DNA of 64,000 nucleotides from Globodera rostochiensis (Eukaryota; Nematoda; Chromadorea; Rhabditida; Heteroderidae): contig JAEVLN010000005.1 in NCBI GenBank assembly GCA_018350325.1, forward strand, positions 754,142 through 818,141, given 5' to 3'. Both the position numbers and the translations under genes were made by a program. The notes beneath the pieces were generated by a model. It was not told where the DNA came from. It did not search any database and saw only the letters and a program-made list of their open reading frames with translations. Of the stretch, positions 45,022 to 59,100 are shown piece after piece. Position 1 is the first letter of the stretch. Every line of letters starts with the position of its first letter.

Positions 45022-45964
45022 GAATAAAAATTATTTGTGGATTTCTCATCATGTTTGACTTAGCCCAACAACTCAGAATTACAAAAGAAAATCACCAAAA
45101 ACTTTAGGAGAAAAATTTCTCCAGCGATTTTTCTAAAAAAAATTTGAGAGGGGGGGGGGGAGGGGATTGGCGCAAGAGAATTTAGAAATTTTGTAGTTTT
45201 TGTTGAAATTTGCAATCAAAAAGTTAAAAAAAAAAAGTTGTTTTATGAAGCTTTTAAGGAATGAGAGGAGTCGGGGAAAATTTTTTTGAAGATTTTAGCA
45301 ATGTTTGTTAAGAAAAATTTCTTCAAAATTAACGATATTTTGTCCAACACGTCTTAAATTTTGTGAGTTTTCAGTAAAATTTTCAAATTTTCGTGACTAT
45401 AACTTTTTCAATTTTCAAATCTTAAATATATGGAATAAAAAATTGGGCTTTTTCTGCATTTTATGACACTAAATAATTAAGATCATTCAACTTTAACAAA
45501 GTTATATTGATAAATATTCACCCATTTGATGGTCACATCATGCAACGAATGAGTACTCATTGCTCCCCCAAAAAAGTCCGATCTTTACAAACATTTGATT
45601 TCCAAGTATTGTACATAACGGGCCAATTTTGCGAAATCAAATTACACTCAGAAAATTTTCTCAAAATAAATTTTAGGGGTCAAATCGGCGCCGACAGGCG
45701 CCGTTGGCAAATGGAAATTTAGCAATGTTTGTTAAAAAAATTGACATGCTGGAAAACAGAAATCATCGAGTTCAATGTGTTAAGAGGGCGCATTTTTGAT
45801 AAAATAACCATTTTTTTAATATACAGAGCCAAATCGTGAGCTCTTTGCTAAAATTTCAAAATTTTTCAACATTCACTCCTCTTGGAATAAGTTCGTTTCT
45901 AAATTTGTAAGTGCGAGGGTCAGTTTCTAAGTACTGTACTTGGCATCCAAGTACATATGCCAAC
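45022..45964. other. Non-coding stretch
   Basis: No gene is seen. A weak GC hairpin copy (GGCGCCGACAGGCGCC) lies at about 45687, and a poly-G run at about 45150. Confidence 0.4.
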
Positions 45965-46087
45965 CAGGGTTGCGGCGGATTGGGGAAAAAGTCGGATACG
46001 GATTTCGGATCGGATTGCCCAAAATTTCTCGGATCGGATTTCGGATTGGGAAAACCACCGGATTTGGGATGATCCGCTGCAACCCTG
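45965..46087. mobile_element. Small hAT-type MITE (123 bp, word CGGAT)
   Basis: Ends CAGGGTTGCGGCGGAT and ATCCGCTGCAACCCTG are inverted. Flanks ATGCCAAC and ATGGCAAC form an 8-bp duplication with one mismatch. The interior repeats TCGGATCGGATT words. Confidence 0.85.
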
Positions 46088-46192
46088 ATGGCAACCCTGC
46101 GCTAACGATAATTTTGAAAATCCGGGTCCGGAAAATGCGATTTTACAAAATGCTAATTAGGAATTATTGCTCAATCCCATCGGCTCTATTGC

Positions 46193-46264
46193 GGGCGGCA
46201 TGGTGTAGCGGTTCTCTAGCACATCGGTCGGTCAACCGAACGCGCTGTTCGAATCCGCCGCCCG
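46193..46264 (+). pseudogene. tRNA-like sequence with degraded arms
   Basis: Exactly 72 nt with a perfect seven-pair acceptor stem (GGGCGGC and GCCGCCC) and a B-box-like GTTCGAATCC. The anticodon arm (TCGGT-CGGTCA-ACCGA) has a six-base loop and the T stem has mismatches, so no anticodon can be assigned with confidence. It is probably a tRNA pseudogene. Confidence 0.5.
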
Positions 46265-47977
46265 ACCTTTTATGGAAGTTAATGAGGCCAAGCACCGATC
46301 AAAGGGCCCGGCCGCTTCTATTTAATTTCTTCGCTTTAATTATTACAGAGAAATGGTTTTTTATTATCGACTTATTTGACTGATAAACCGAATAGGTATT
46401 TAGGTATGTGTAATGAGAGAACGGCGGGGTAATGTTTCAAGTCCAAATAAATGCATCAATTTTTTTAAATTAAAAGCAACATGGGGTATATAAAAATCTT
46501 TAGGTATTTTAATTTGACACCTACAAAATTATTTTAAAAAGGTTTAAGAATTAAAGGGAAGTGTTCATTCAGTGCAAACAAAGTAAAAAAACAAAATTAA
46601 AAATTTTGGAAAATAAAGTGTTTTTATTTAGTGCTTTTAGATTAAGCTTGACATTTTTTTTTGAATTTTATTTTTAATTGGGAAAATGAATGTTAACTCG
46701 GCGACCAAAAACCAAAATTTTTTTTCTGAAAGTAAAGGCATTTTTTGTAATATTTATATTACTTTTTTTAAAGGCTGAGATGAAAATGCGTCTTCGATAT
46801 GCCAAGCATTGGCTCTGTTTTGTTTTTTTGCTTTATATTTTCAAATGACCAAAGCCATCAAAATTTTGCATTGTCAGCCCCCCCCCCCCAATTTATTAAT
46901 TCATTTAACCAATTAATTCGTTCCTTATCAATGTGTTCTTCTCATGTGTCAGTCAGTGATGGATTTTGTGCGGACTAAGCAACTACAAATTGAATGGAAA
47001 TTACTTAAATTAATGTAAAAAAAGGTCGAGCAAAAGCGGTTTTAAACCGGGGGTACCGGTTTTCGGTTAGATTGGTTTTTCGAGCCCGGGTTTTGCTAAA
47101 ATATGTTGACCTTAATTTTGATAAAAATGAAGTAAAACACTAATCTGATTTTTACTTGATTTGTCATTATGTTGCGTATTTATATAAATAAATTGATTAA
47201 AAACGGGGAACAAAAAGATTCATTTAAGAATTTTAAGAAAATTTAAATAAGCATTTAAATATTATATTTATTTAAATAGATAGATGGGAATTATAATTCT
47301 GTTATTTATTTAAAACCGCGAATATCCTGGGAATTTTTCCGATCCTGATCAAAACGCGGAATTTTGATCCTTGAAAATTTCCGGTTCTGTGAATTTCGCT
47401 TTACTCCATTTAGTTTTGACAGAATGATAAATGGTATCACACCGAAAGATTATCATTAAATTGTATTTTTGGAGGTAAAGAAAGTTAATGATTTTTGATG
47501 AACGAAAAGTTGCATTTAATTTCTTATAACGACGCCCTGCCGGCATTATTTAATATTATTGTTTATTTAATAGTAACTCGTTCAACTTGGATTATTTACG
47601 TTTTAAATATTAAAAAAATGGGGGTGGATTAAATTTGGCCCTTTAAATTCTGCGGATGTTCACAGTACTGCAACTGCGAAACCATTGAGGAGAAATGGAA
47701 TGGACAAGAATACGAGAAGCATTTTTTTTGGCACTCATTATTTTTTTAAATTTTTTGGTAATGTAAATCGACTTTTCAATTTTTCCAAAAATGCACTCCC
47801 AAAACAAATTATCTTTCTTAACTAATAATGTAAGATGACTAATATTTGTAAAACTTTTACTTTTAAATCGGAATTTTAATCCTTTAAATATTTGCATCCA
47901 ATATTGTAAAATGTATTGCAGCGATCACATTATCACCAGTACAGTATCCGCCGTATCCATCATTACCGTACTCATAA
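46265..47977. other. Intergenic region
   Basis: AT-rich with no supportable gene. A block at 47030-47095 (GGTTTTAAACCGGGGGTACC) resembles the CGGTT-word sequence at 3.7 kb. A poly-C run lies at 46878-46888. Confidence 0.4.
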
Positions 47978-49780
47978 TCAGTACCCCGGTGCTGTTCTCG
48001 GCGCAGCACAATGGTCACAAGCGCCGCCTTTGCCTTGGTCGCCCGGTGACCCTGCTTGTCCTGAGCCTCCCGGTTGTCCTAAAAAATGTTTTCACAAAAA
48101 TTTACAAATTTTTCAAAACCCGGTGGTCCCGGAGGTCCTGCGTCTCCGGGCGGTCCCTCATTTCCTGGTCCTCCGGGTTGTCCAGGGGGGCCAGGGTTTC
48201 CATTCTCTCCAGGCTTTCCGTCAGGTCCGGGTGGGCCCTTAAAACGTTGTCTAAATTTTATTAATTTTATGATAAAGGCTTGCAAGTCAACCGACCGGTG
48301 GACCTTGTTTTGGTGCTAAAATGAAAAAATTTAATGAAAATTAAAATACATTTTTCAAAATAAATTACTGTAATCCGTTTCCAAGCTGCCAGGGGGGCCC
48401 TGGTTTCCAGGCCCACCAGGTTGCCCGGGCTGTCCCTCGGGGCCTGGAGCACCCGGAGGCCCTTGCGGTCCGGGCTGTCCTCCATGTCCGGCCTCGCCGG
48501 GTTTGCCTGCATTCCCTGCCGGTCCCGGCGGCCCTGAGGGTCCAGGCTGTCCATTCTTTTAATAAAATTTAAAATCATCGTAATAAACGAGAATCAACGT
48601 TTTTTTATTAACTTTCAACACTTAGTCTCCATTTAATTTTTTTTTGAATTTTTGGAAATAAAATTATCGAAATTTCTTTGCTTTGTAATTCACGTACTAT
48701 TAAAGATTATTAAACCTGGGGCTGTTCACATTCTTGGCATGCCTCAACGTGATATGCCGGCTGTTGCGGAAGAGGCGCTGTTTGTTAAAAAAAATTATAG
48801 AAATGTTGACAAAAAAAATAAATTAATTTTTTTGTATACAGGTTCATAAGTTCTCAAATTTTCCACCATCCTCTCCAGGATTTCCTGGTCCTCCGGCTTG
48901 CCCCGGTTGTCCATCTGGGCCCGCAGGTCCGGGTGGTCCTGGAGGACCCGGCTTTGACTGTCCGCAGGCACAACACGCACCTGTTTTAATTGTTAAAATT
49001 GCAATTTAAATTTACTTAAATAATTAAGAATATAAATAAGCAACAAAAAATGCATTTAAAATTAATGGTATTTCTTACAAGACGGTTTTGCGCTAACGGC
49101 TGGCGCAGAAACGCCGCCGTAAGTTCCAGTGGGGGCAGCCGCGGGAGCTGCAGCAGTTCCGTTTCCTCCCGCGGGTGCAGTCACTGCAGCTGGTGGTACA
49201 CTACCATATCCTGATACTGCTTGACGCGCATGCCGGACCCCACCGGACGCGTGGGAATACGCTTGCGTACGCGTGACCTGAATTTTATTTATAAAAAATT
49301 TTCCATTTTTTTGATCACTACGTTTTATTAAAAGTTTAAATAAAAATTTACAGATTATTTATATTAAAATTGGATAGAGCCCGACGTTTTTCGGGGGTAA
49401 GAATACACCCCCCCCCCTTGCCATATTTTTAGTCATCGAACGGCCTACTTTAAAATTAAAATAACGAATTTAAAAGATTAGCTTATAATGAATATCCTTT
49501 CAGTTAGGTAATTTATTTTAATCAATTTATTTACCTCTCGCCAAATGTTGCCGGCTCGTGCCTGACAGAAGTCAAGCTCGTTCTGCATGTGCGTGCCCAT
49601 CTGCTGGAAGTGCTGGTACGCCAACGGAACAGTGACGACGCTGATCATCATGGACACGGTTGATAGGCACACGCCAAAGAAGGCGAGCATACGCAGCGCG
49701 TCCGCCTCGCGCTTGCCGTTTTCAGCGCTGAATGCAATGTCCGCTGCAGCATTCGCGCTGCAATCCGTCCGAATGCCCAT
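47978..49780 (-). CDS. Cuticle collagen (348 aa)
   Basis: Structural protein of the nematode cuticle, secreted by the hypodermis. Exons on the minus strand: 49780-49535, 49277-49079, 48980-48867, 48777-48716, 48555-48369, 48315-48296, 48237-48120, 48078-47978. The N-terminus has the nematode cuticle collagen N-domain, with a membrane anchor ([20 protein letters not shown]). A Cys cluster ([10 protein letters not shown]) precedes the first Gly-X-Y block ([17 protein letters not shown]). An unusual non-collagenous Gln/Cys insert ([17 protein letters not shown]) follows, then two more Gly-X-Y blocks and the classic ending [13 protein letters not shown]. Exon 6 is only 20 nt. The methionine at 49780 is chosen because it starts the conserved N-domain. 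Confidence 0.92.
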
Positions 49781-52700
49781 CTTTTTGGGTTGAACTCTTA
49801 ATTTGTAAACCACTAATTAAATATAAAAATACTTGCAATAAATACTTAAATAGGGTAAAATTATATAAAACATTAAAATAAAACAACTCCAATAAAAACA
49901 AGCTTTGCTGATAAAAGAAGTAATCTTGTTAGCCAATCTGATCCATGCCGCCCCCCCTTTTATAGGGCTCAACTGCGAGCCGTCCTTTCATTGTCGGGAT
50001 TCTTTGGACCCGCAGCCTCCAGAAAAGCCTCGTAAAGTGCGCGCGGATTTGTTGTTGATGCACCCGCAAAAGTCCATTCATTCATTAATAGCAGCACAAA
50101 ATCCCATTTTTTATGTTTAAAAATACCCGCGGGGAGCTGGTGGTCCTGTTTTGTGCTGAGCCGACTGATACACAAATATTTATGCAATGTTTGATCAGCT
50201 ATCACTCAGTCGTCGCCTCAGGCGTTATGATTGGCGGACCGGATTTTTGGGTTTGTTTTGGATCACAAATTTAAATAAAATTGTTCTCTAAATACCATCA
50301 AAAAGTTCATTTAAACATCCAAAGTCTAGGATTCATAAAAACAAGCAAACACAAAATATATTAAACTAAATTCAATTCTACTTTTTGATTGATGCTCTTC
50401 CCAATAGCTTTCAGCTTTAAAAACTCGTTTTTTTGTGCATTGGCCGAATCCGTGGATATATTATGAATTTTCTCGTCACGATCTGGCGCTGATCTGTCCA
50501 AAACAGCGAATATTAGCGCAAATTGTGCAATATGATTTATGATTTATGGTTGAGTGGAAGCCTCTCGAGCTGTGTGTTACGTTACGCCTTATGATGTGTC
50601 GTGGGGCAACATTTTGGCAGAATTGAAAATTGATGAAAAACAATTGAAATTTTATATTTCTCATTTGAACCTTTTGCTCTATAATTTTCATTAAGTTGAA
50701 AATAAATATTAATGGCTTTTAAAAATATGCAAAATTTAACATTTAATAACTTTCCATTCGTTAAATCACTGAGTGTCAAATTAATAAATAACAAATGGAA
50801 TATTAACTAAATTTCTGTTGGCCACCGACCGTTGTTGATCAGCGTCATAAATAAAAAGGCCATAAAAAGTGGTGGACATTTCACCAAATGCTTTTTATCA
50901 TGTGACGGAGGAGGAGCAGTTTTATGGATTTCACAGTTATTTTACGATTTTTTGCAGTTTTTATAAAGTTTTTTCTGTTTATGTAAAGCAAATTAATTAA
51001 TTTATAAATTTGGTGATTGGCCTGCCAATCTAAAACTAACATTTTCTAATCGAACTCTATATTTTATGCCACCTATCGGGATTTTGGAGTACAATTTTTT
51101 GGAAATTTTTAATAATTCAACCTAAAATTAAAATTCTCCAAAAAATCAGTAATATCCAGAATTAAAAATGTTAGAAGTTATAACCTTCTCCTTGCAAAAG
51201 TTTTCACCAATTCAACCCAAAGTTATTAAAAATTAAAAAAATTAGCATTTTTTAGGCCATTCAGCTCAACTTTCTTCCATTTCCTCGTCCGAACCGTTCT
51301 CTCCCCCCAAGGACAATGTGTCACTGTCACCCCCCAGCGCCCCAACTGTCCTTGGGGGGAGGGGGGCCTAATTATTCTCCCCCCCCCCCGCTCACAAAAA
51401 CTTCGAAAATGGACGCAAAATGAATGAATGGGATGGACCCATCGGATGAAAATGAAACGAATTTTCGATGATTTTTCATCGTCGCCGAAGGGGCAAAAAA
51501 CAAAAACATTCGTCGTCCATTCACCCCCCAATTCACCCTGAGAAAACTGTTTCACCTCCATCTACACCACCATCATCATTATCATCATTATTTGGTGCCT
51601 ACCGATTGTGAGAAAAAAAAATACGAAAATTTTTGTTTATTCTTTAAAAGTTGTCCGCTTTTTATTTTTTTATCATAAATTACTGTTCATTCATATTCCC
51701 CATATTTTTATTTGAAGAAAATTCTTCTGATTTATGTAAAATATCATTTTTTTGTTATGTTCATTAATTTTTTTAAATATAATTTTAATTAAATATTTAA
51801 CAAAATTTGAACATAAAATGAATTAATTTTAATTATTTAATTTGCATATTCTCATCACATCCCACCCCCCAACAAAATTTGGCCTTTCCCATGTCATTTC
51901 TCCAACGACTTTTGTCCATCATCAATTCACAACATTCGGGCCAGATCTGTCTGGCCTTTTAACAATGCCGACTTGCATTCAATCAATGAAATTAATGCTT
52001 ATTTTTTAAATTAGTTGCTTTTGTAATGATTATTTAAAATTAATATAATCAATTAAATTAATATGGCTTTCTTAAACGTTATTTTACATATTTTTTGTAA
52101 TTATCGTTTGCAAATTTATTTTTTTGCATGATAAACATTGTTTTTTTAAATTATTTTTTAGAATAAATTACGAAATTCAATTTTCGGATACCGTAACCTT
52201 AACGGCTTTGTAAATCATGTTTTCCTGTTACTACCCATAATCTATTTGCGATGTTTCGGAATTCCGTTCAAATTTTCGCTTTCCGGCGAATGCCAAAACT
52301 CTCCTTCCCCCCCGGGGGGTGCATAAATTGCGCCCATTGTGCCCATTTAGCCGGATAATACCAACGACCTTTCCGTCTTCCCACGGCCCATTTGAAACTA
52401 TGCACAGTTTCTGGGGTAAATTACCGGCATTAAATATTCTGACAATTTCAATGACATAAAAATGACTTGGGGAGGAGCGAATGTGCATAAAAACAAAAGT
52501 TTTTTTAATACAAAATAAAGAAATTACAACTTTTTTAAAATTTCGTAATGCCTTCTTTGGTACATATTTATTCATTTTGGTGGCATTAAAAAATAAATTG
52601 GTTAACTTAAATTGTATTTACGTATTATTTGAATTTCTAGTTTTGGGGTTAATTTCTATCATTTTGTTATTCTCAATGTAAATAAAAAAATACGATTTTT

Positions 52701-53145
52701 TGTGTCATTTCAACGCCTCTTTTCCACTCTGAAACAATCTTTGCCCTCGGGGGTAAAAGCCTCCTATGAAAGAATGAGCTCATCGCTGCGATGTCCCCCA
52801 TCAGCAATAGCAGCCCATTCACCTCCTCCGATCGGCCAATATTCTCGACATTTTACACAGTCACTCTCACTCTGTTGAACAAAAAAAGTGTTTATAATTT
52901 TATTGATAATGAATATTTTTAAACGATTTTGTAAGAATCTTGTGAATATTTGTTAATTAAAAGTAAAGTTTTGGATTTTTCCAAAAATACCGGGTTTCGG
53001 TCTACCGGGCCCGAAAAAACCCGGGCTTTGCCCGAGCTTTACAAATAAAATAAAATAATATAATAAAATATAGTAATGAATTGTTGCGTTCATTTAAATT
53101 TGTATGAATTTTTGTTTTAAAATTTAAGGTCCAACCCACAACTCA
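49781..53145. other. Long intergenic region between divergent collagen and EGFR genes
   Basis: No supportable coding region, RNA gene or intact mobile element is visible in about 3.4 kb. It contains a CATCAT/TATCAT microsatellite at about 51570-51590 and C-rich patches at 51300-51390. It probably carries the promoters of both flanking genes. Confidence 0.5.
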
Positions 53146-56100
53146 ATGAGGATTTCGCAGCTTCTGCAATTTGTCTCTGTTCACCAATTTATTTCATTGA
53201 CCATTCTGCTTCTCCTGTTCACCACCAATTTGACAACAAATGCTGCTCGACGTCGGCTTGGTGCTTCGACACAACGGAAGAAGTACGGTAATGAGAAGCT
53301 TAGCACAACCTCGACGCGGAAGTACGGTGTCAATGAAGTGGTTGATGGTGGTGGTACGGTAACGAAAAAAGATGGCATTGTTAAGACTACGGAAGAAGTG
53401 CAACAACAGCTCGAGCTGAGAACCTGTGAGTTGATTGATTAGAGAGGTGTGCCATTTTGGGTTGCCTTGCTTATGAACACTAATCCAAGTCTGATCACAT
53501 CATTTCTAAAAAGTTTTTTCAAAATTTCTTAAATAATTTTAAAAATGATGCTAAATTAGCTAAATGCCACAGGCAAACAAATGATTAACTACGGTAACTT
53601 ACATATTAGCATTACAGTAACACTAAATCCAGCAGATTATTACCATTGACATACATTAAATATTTTATGCTCAACAGTAAGGCGCATGAATTGTCTATTA
53701 CTGTAATTTGTTTACTACATTCTTTATTGAAAATAATAAATTGTTGCTCATTTTGTCTTCTTCTTCCATTTATGTCTTTTGATATTACATTTTCCTTACG
53801 TGAGTGGGCGTTTCCGGCAAATAAACAAAAAAAAGAGTTTAAAATTAATAATTGCGTTTTTGGGCCTCACGCCCGACACCGACCCCAATCCCCGACACGT
53901 CGCCACCCGAAAAACCCCGACTTCCCGAAAAACCCCGACTTCCCGAAAAACCCCGACCCCGACATTTTTTGGCCTTACCCCGACCTTCAACACGCCGCCC
54001 TTGAAGACCCCCGATCGAAAAATGCTAATTTAATGTTTAGAAATATTTAAATTTTAGAACTCTTTCTATTCTTCAAAAGCTTATCTATGTTCCATCTCAC
54101 CTTTCTCACAATATTTGTTCCTTGTATCAGTCATCACAAATCGCGAAAATCAATTCCAACAAATTTGAATTGCTTGTCGATAATGCTTAAACATTATCAT
54201 AATCATTTATATCGCAAGTTTTCACAAAAATACAAACAAAATTTTTATCAGTTTTTTACCACAATAAAATGTCTTGCACTCCAAGCATGGCAATTTGGGA
54301 ATTGCCGCCTTTTGACTGACCATAGCATTTATAATATTTGTCAACCGCACAAAAATGCTTATAAAAAATGAGACCTTGTAGTTAATGGCGGGACGAAATT
54401 TTTTTTCTTGCGCGCCATTAAATCACAACAGGTACTCTGTTCTGTTTCTGTTTCGAGCTCAAAAACAGGACAGAATTAAATAGTTGAACAGAAATATTCT
54501 GGAGTTAATTAGGCACAAACGATAAACAATTAGTGTTAATTATCGGCTTTAACAGTTTGTCTTGGCACTGAAAACGGGCGGAACACGATCAGCGTGGTGC
54601 GCGGCATGGGGCACTACGAACGGTTGCGCAAGTCGTATGTGCGCTGCAGACGCGTGATCGGCAATTTGGAGCTGACGCATGTCGATGCGCGCGACGTGCG
54701 GCGGGACGAGCGGCGTCAGCGCAACCAAACCGCAGCTGACAAAGACAAAGAAGACGCGTATTACGCGCGGGCGCCATTCTATTTTTTGGAACACCTCGAG
54801 GAGGTTGTGATAATTTGTCAAAATATTTAGCATTTCCAATGAGTTTTGAAGTTTTTGATTAATTGCCCCCGAATATTCAAACATTTCTCCTTATATTTCA
54901 GATCACCGGCTATCTGTTCATTTTCAATATCAATCTTACTGAAATTTCATTGCCAAAACTGCGCATAATTTGGGGTGAAAAACTTCATGAAGGCAATGCA
55001 CTTCAGGTACAAACAAATTTATTTTATTAATTTTTTTAAATTTAAGCTTTTCTAATTATTTTCTATTGTCTGTCCAGATTGACTCAAACCCGGGGATGGA
55101 AGTGCTAAATTTGCCGGCCTTAAGAAGTGGAGTATCGTTAATTAAAGCAAATTAATTTTAAATATCTTTGAAAAAGAAATCTAAAATAAATATTTATATT
55201 TTAAGCGATTGAACGTGGAAATTTGAGCCTAAAACGTAGTGCCAACCTTTGCTACATGGACCCGAGCAGAGAATACATACGATATTCTGAGGTCAAAAAA
55301 TGCAAGAAACACAAAAAATAAATAAAAAACATATTTATTTTTAATAAAATTTTTAGATTCTTGGACCAGAACAACAGCAAAGGCTTAATTTTGTAGGGGA
55401 TTTTAACCCAAAATGTGCCCGGGCAAAGCCATGCCATAAAAATTGCGGAGAAAATTGCTTTGGCACCGGTGCAGACAAATGCCAAAATGGTAAAATAATA
55501 AACAAAATAATTTAAATTGAATAAATAAAGCCGGCATTTCAAAAATAAAAGATTGAAAGATAAAAACATAAATAATTTGATATAAAAAAATTTATTTTCA
55601 AATTTATTTCAAAATTTAGTTTCTTTAAGTATTTTGTAATAAAATTATATTTATGTTGTGGAATTTTTTATCTTTTTTGTTCACAAAAAAAATTATTTTG
55701 ACCATTGTTTGTGCAGCTTGTGGACAAAAGTATGAGTGTCTAATAAAAAAATAAAAGCAAGTCTGTCGGTGCAGTCGTGTCCGAGTGGTTAAGGAGACGG
55801 ACTTGAAATCCGTTGGGGTTTCCCCGCGCAGGTTCGAATCCTGCCGGCTGCGTACTCTTTTTTGGAATTCCTTTCTTTAAATTGATCGGCTTTTCCTTTT
55901 ATAATTTAAATGGTACAATTTAATGATTATTTATTTATTATAAATTTAATTTATATTATAAAAATTCTTTTTCAAATTTTTGTTCTATTTTTTTTTTGTT
56001 GAAAAGTCCGACTTCACAGTCTTTTTTACACTTTTAATTTTCTTTGTTTTTAGGGTATTCAAACAAATAAATTTTAAATTTAATGTTTTAATTTTAGTCT

Positions 56101-59100
56101 ATCGAAAAATGTGTTCGCATTGTGAGAGTGGCTGTTTCAAAGATGCAAGAGATGCCGCGCTCAAGTGTTGCGATGATGCGTGTGCTGGTGGCTGCACGGG
56201 CGAAGGCACCAACAAATGCATTGTGCAAATTAAATTTATTTTTGAATAAATTATCTTTAAAAAAATCTAAAGTCTATAACTAATCGTTTTTTTTTAAATT
56301 TTAACTGCAAGAATTTTTAAAGAAATATTAAGAATATGTTAACATTTTTTGAAAAAATATTTTAATTTAAATTTTTCAAATTTAACCCAGGCCTGCAAGA
56401 AGTTCGAACAGGACGGCCGCTGTGTGACGGATTGCCGCGGCTTTGACCGCTATGATCCAGCGGAGAAGCGCATGGACGCTTTGCCGGAGGCCGAACGGCG
56501 CTTTGCCTACGGGCGGCATTGTGTGCCGTCGTGTCCGTCCGGATCATTGTACGAGGGCTCGCACTGCGTCACCCGCTGCACGCCCGGCAAATACCGTAAC
56601 GGAACGGACCACTGCGTACTGTGCCAGGGCGAATGCCCAAAGGGTGAGTTGGGCATAACGCATAATTTTGAGAAGAATGTTATTTTGGACGCTTTGGATA
56701 GCAATTACAAATAACTTTTATCTCTCCAAGTCTTGGGTTGACTATTCAATTTCAAAAAGTGATTATAAGCAATTAGTCTGCTTCACCTTTGGTTACTAAA
56801 AATGCCAATTTTAAATTCAGTGTGCCAATTGGAAGCCCCAATAAATTCGGTGAACATCCGAGAGCTGATCAATTGCACCGAAATTGAAGGCAACATTGAA
56901 ATTTTGAACCATGTGTTCAGCGAACATATTCCGACAACCGCCACAATACATTCTCAAGAGTGAATTTATTCAAAAACATTTTTTTTGCTAGAAAAATTTA
57001 TTAAAAAAAATTAATATTTGTTAAAATCAAATTTTTTAGGGGTCTGATGGGTGCCAATGCGCTAATTCCCGCACTGAATGTCACCCAACTGAATGTGCTG
57101 CGTAGTGTGCAAATTGTCACTGGCTTTGTGGTGGTTGACGGCGGTCGGATGAAGAACAAGCGCAAGCTGACCTCGCTTGAATTCCTCTCTAACCTTGAAG
57201 TGATCGAGGGGCGCAAGCTGTACTTTGAGGTGGCAACTTTTCAAACAAACTTTATTTTTCAAAGATCTTTAAACACATTTTAAAATTTTTAAAGAAATTT
57301 GCGCTGTATGTGATCGGTAACATGGAGCTGACCCGGCTGGGACTTCGGTCGCTGAAGCGAATCAAAAACGGCATTGTTTCCGTCCGAGAGAATCGATTGC
57401 TCTGCTACAGTTACACCATCCCGTTCGAGCAGTATTTTGGCATCCGTGAAAGTGCATGGAGCGACAACATGAACGAGTCATTATGCGGTCAGAAGGGCAT
57501 ATAAATATTCTTATAATATGATTCTGTTCGGACTGATTCGCGTAACGCGTTTGGCCAAATGGTTACGAATAACTCAGTCCGAATAAAAAAAGGGGGGAAC
57601 TCAAGTGCCATGCCGAAAAAACCCGAAAAGGGTGTATTGGGGGGCGAAAGTGGTTAGGTAGGGTTGAAACTCTGAAGGTGCGGTACATTATTATTTGAGA
57701 TCGGACAGGGACCGGACCCTTTCTTATCGGGTTTTTACGGGCCCGTACTTGAGTTCCCTATGTTTTTTTTGTAAATTTGTTTTGTACAAATTAGTTTAGT
57801 GGCCAACAATCGAGTTTGCAGTCAAACATGCGGTAGGTTCGGCTGGTTTTTGTTTTTTTATTCATTTGAAACAATTTGTTTTTCTTTATCAGAAGCGCCT
57901 TTGGGCTGTTGGGGCAAGGAGAGCAAAGATTGTGTGAGGTGTCGAAACTACACCATGGAAGGCAATGTGTGCGCGGAACAATGCCAAACCGCCAAAGGGT
58001 AATTTTTTTGTTTGAATAAAATTTAATTTTACTCCTTTAGGCATTATATTGTGGAGCCATATGGAGATGATCCCCTCCGGCAGTGTCTTCGGTGCCATGA
58101 GCAATGCTTGGAGTGCCATGGGCCCTCCTCCGGTCAATGTTCCAAATGCCGAAATTTCCATCTTTGGCGCAATGCCGCTCAAACGTCGGCCGACATTCCA
58201 TACGTCGTTGCTGGCACATCTGGTGCTGTACGGCATTGTGTGGCAAAGTGCCCAAATATGACTTACCCGGAAGGTACACTGTGGGATTTTGAATGTTGAA
58301 AGTGTAGAGTTATAATTCAAAAAGTGTACTGTAGGTTACTTTGACGTTATTCATACTGTAGTTTGAATTTTAATACTAAATACAGGTGATTATTGTGTGC
58401 CATGTCATAAGACATGCCGAAGCGGATGCTCAGGTCCCAGCGAACGAGTTGGCCCGGGTGGCTGTAACCAGTGTCTTTACGCGTTGGAGGGAGAGCGTTT
58501 CGGAGAAGTAAAATTTAAATTTTGTGAAATTTTAATTTAGTGAATGATTTAAAGGAAAACATTAATTTTAAAGAATTCTTTTAAAATTCTTATTTTTTCA
58601 TTTATGGAGGGCATTCATTTAAGAGTAAAATTTGTCGCGATTTCTCGATATTTTCCAGTACTTTTGTCTGTTCGGCGACGAGCCCGAAAAGGCTGTTTGT
58701 GGTGAGAAAAATGGGCTTCCTGACAACTATTTCATAACTTTGGCCGCCAGTTCATCGTCCATTACAAAATTTGTAATTCGTACAAAAATGAAAAACTCAA
58801 ATATTATTTATATTTTAAATTAGGTAGATAGGTAAGGTAAATTAAATTTTTTTTATTAATAAGTATGGCTCGGATTTATAATATATGCACCAAAAACGAC
58901 CAAATATGTGTGCATTTTTACTTATTTTTGCGAATTGTTAGGTTTCCAAAATATGCATTTACAAAAAGGATTAAATGGATCAACGAAACACATCTTTTTT
59001 GAGTAATTTCGTTAATTGCTTGTGTATAAATCCAAGTCCTATTAATAAGATTTAAATATTCTTTTATTTACGGTGATAAAATATATTTTATTTTAAATAA

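Noticed and set aside
48079..48319. Gly/Pro-rich frames on the plus strand opposite the collagen
   Set aside because: They are mirror frames of the Gly-X-Y coding exons on the minus strand.
54549..54884. Arg/His/Ala-rich frames on the minus strand opposite EGF receptor exon 2
   Set aside because: They are antisense shadows of the receptor exon, which has family motifs and matching splice phases.
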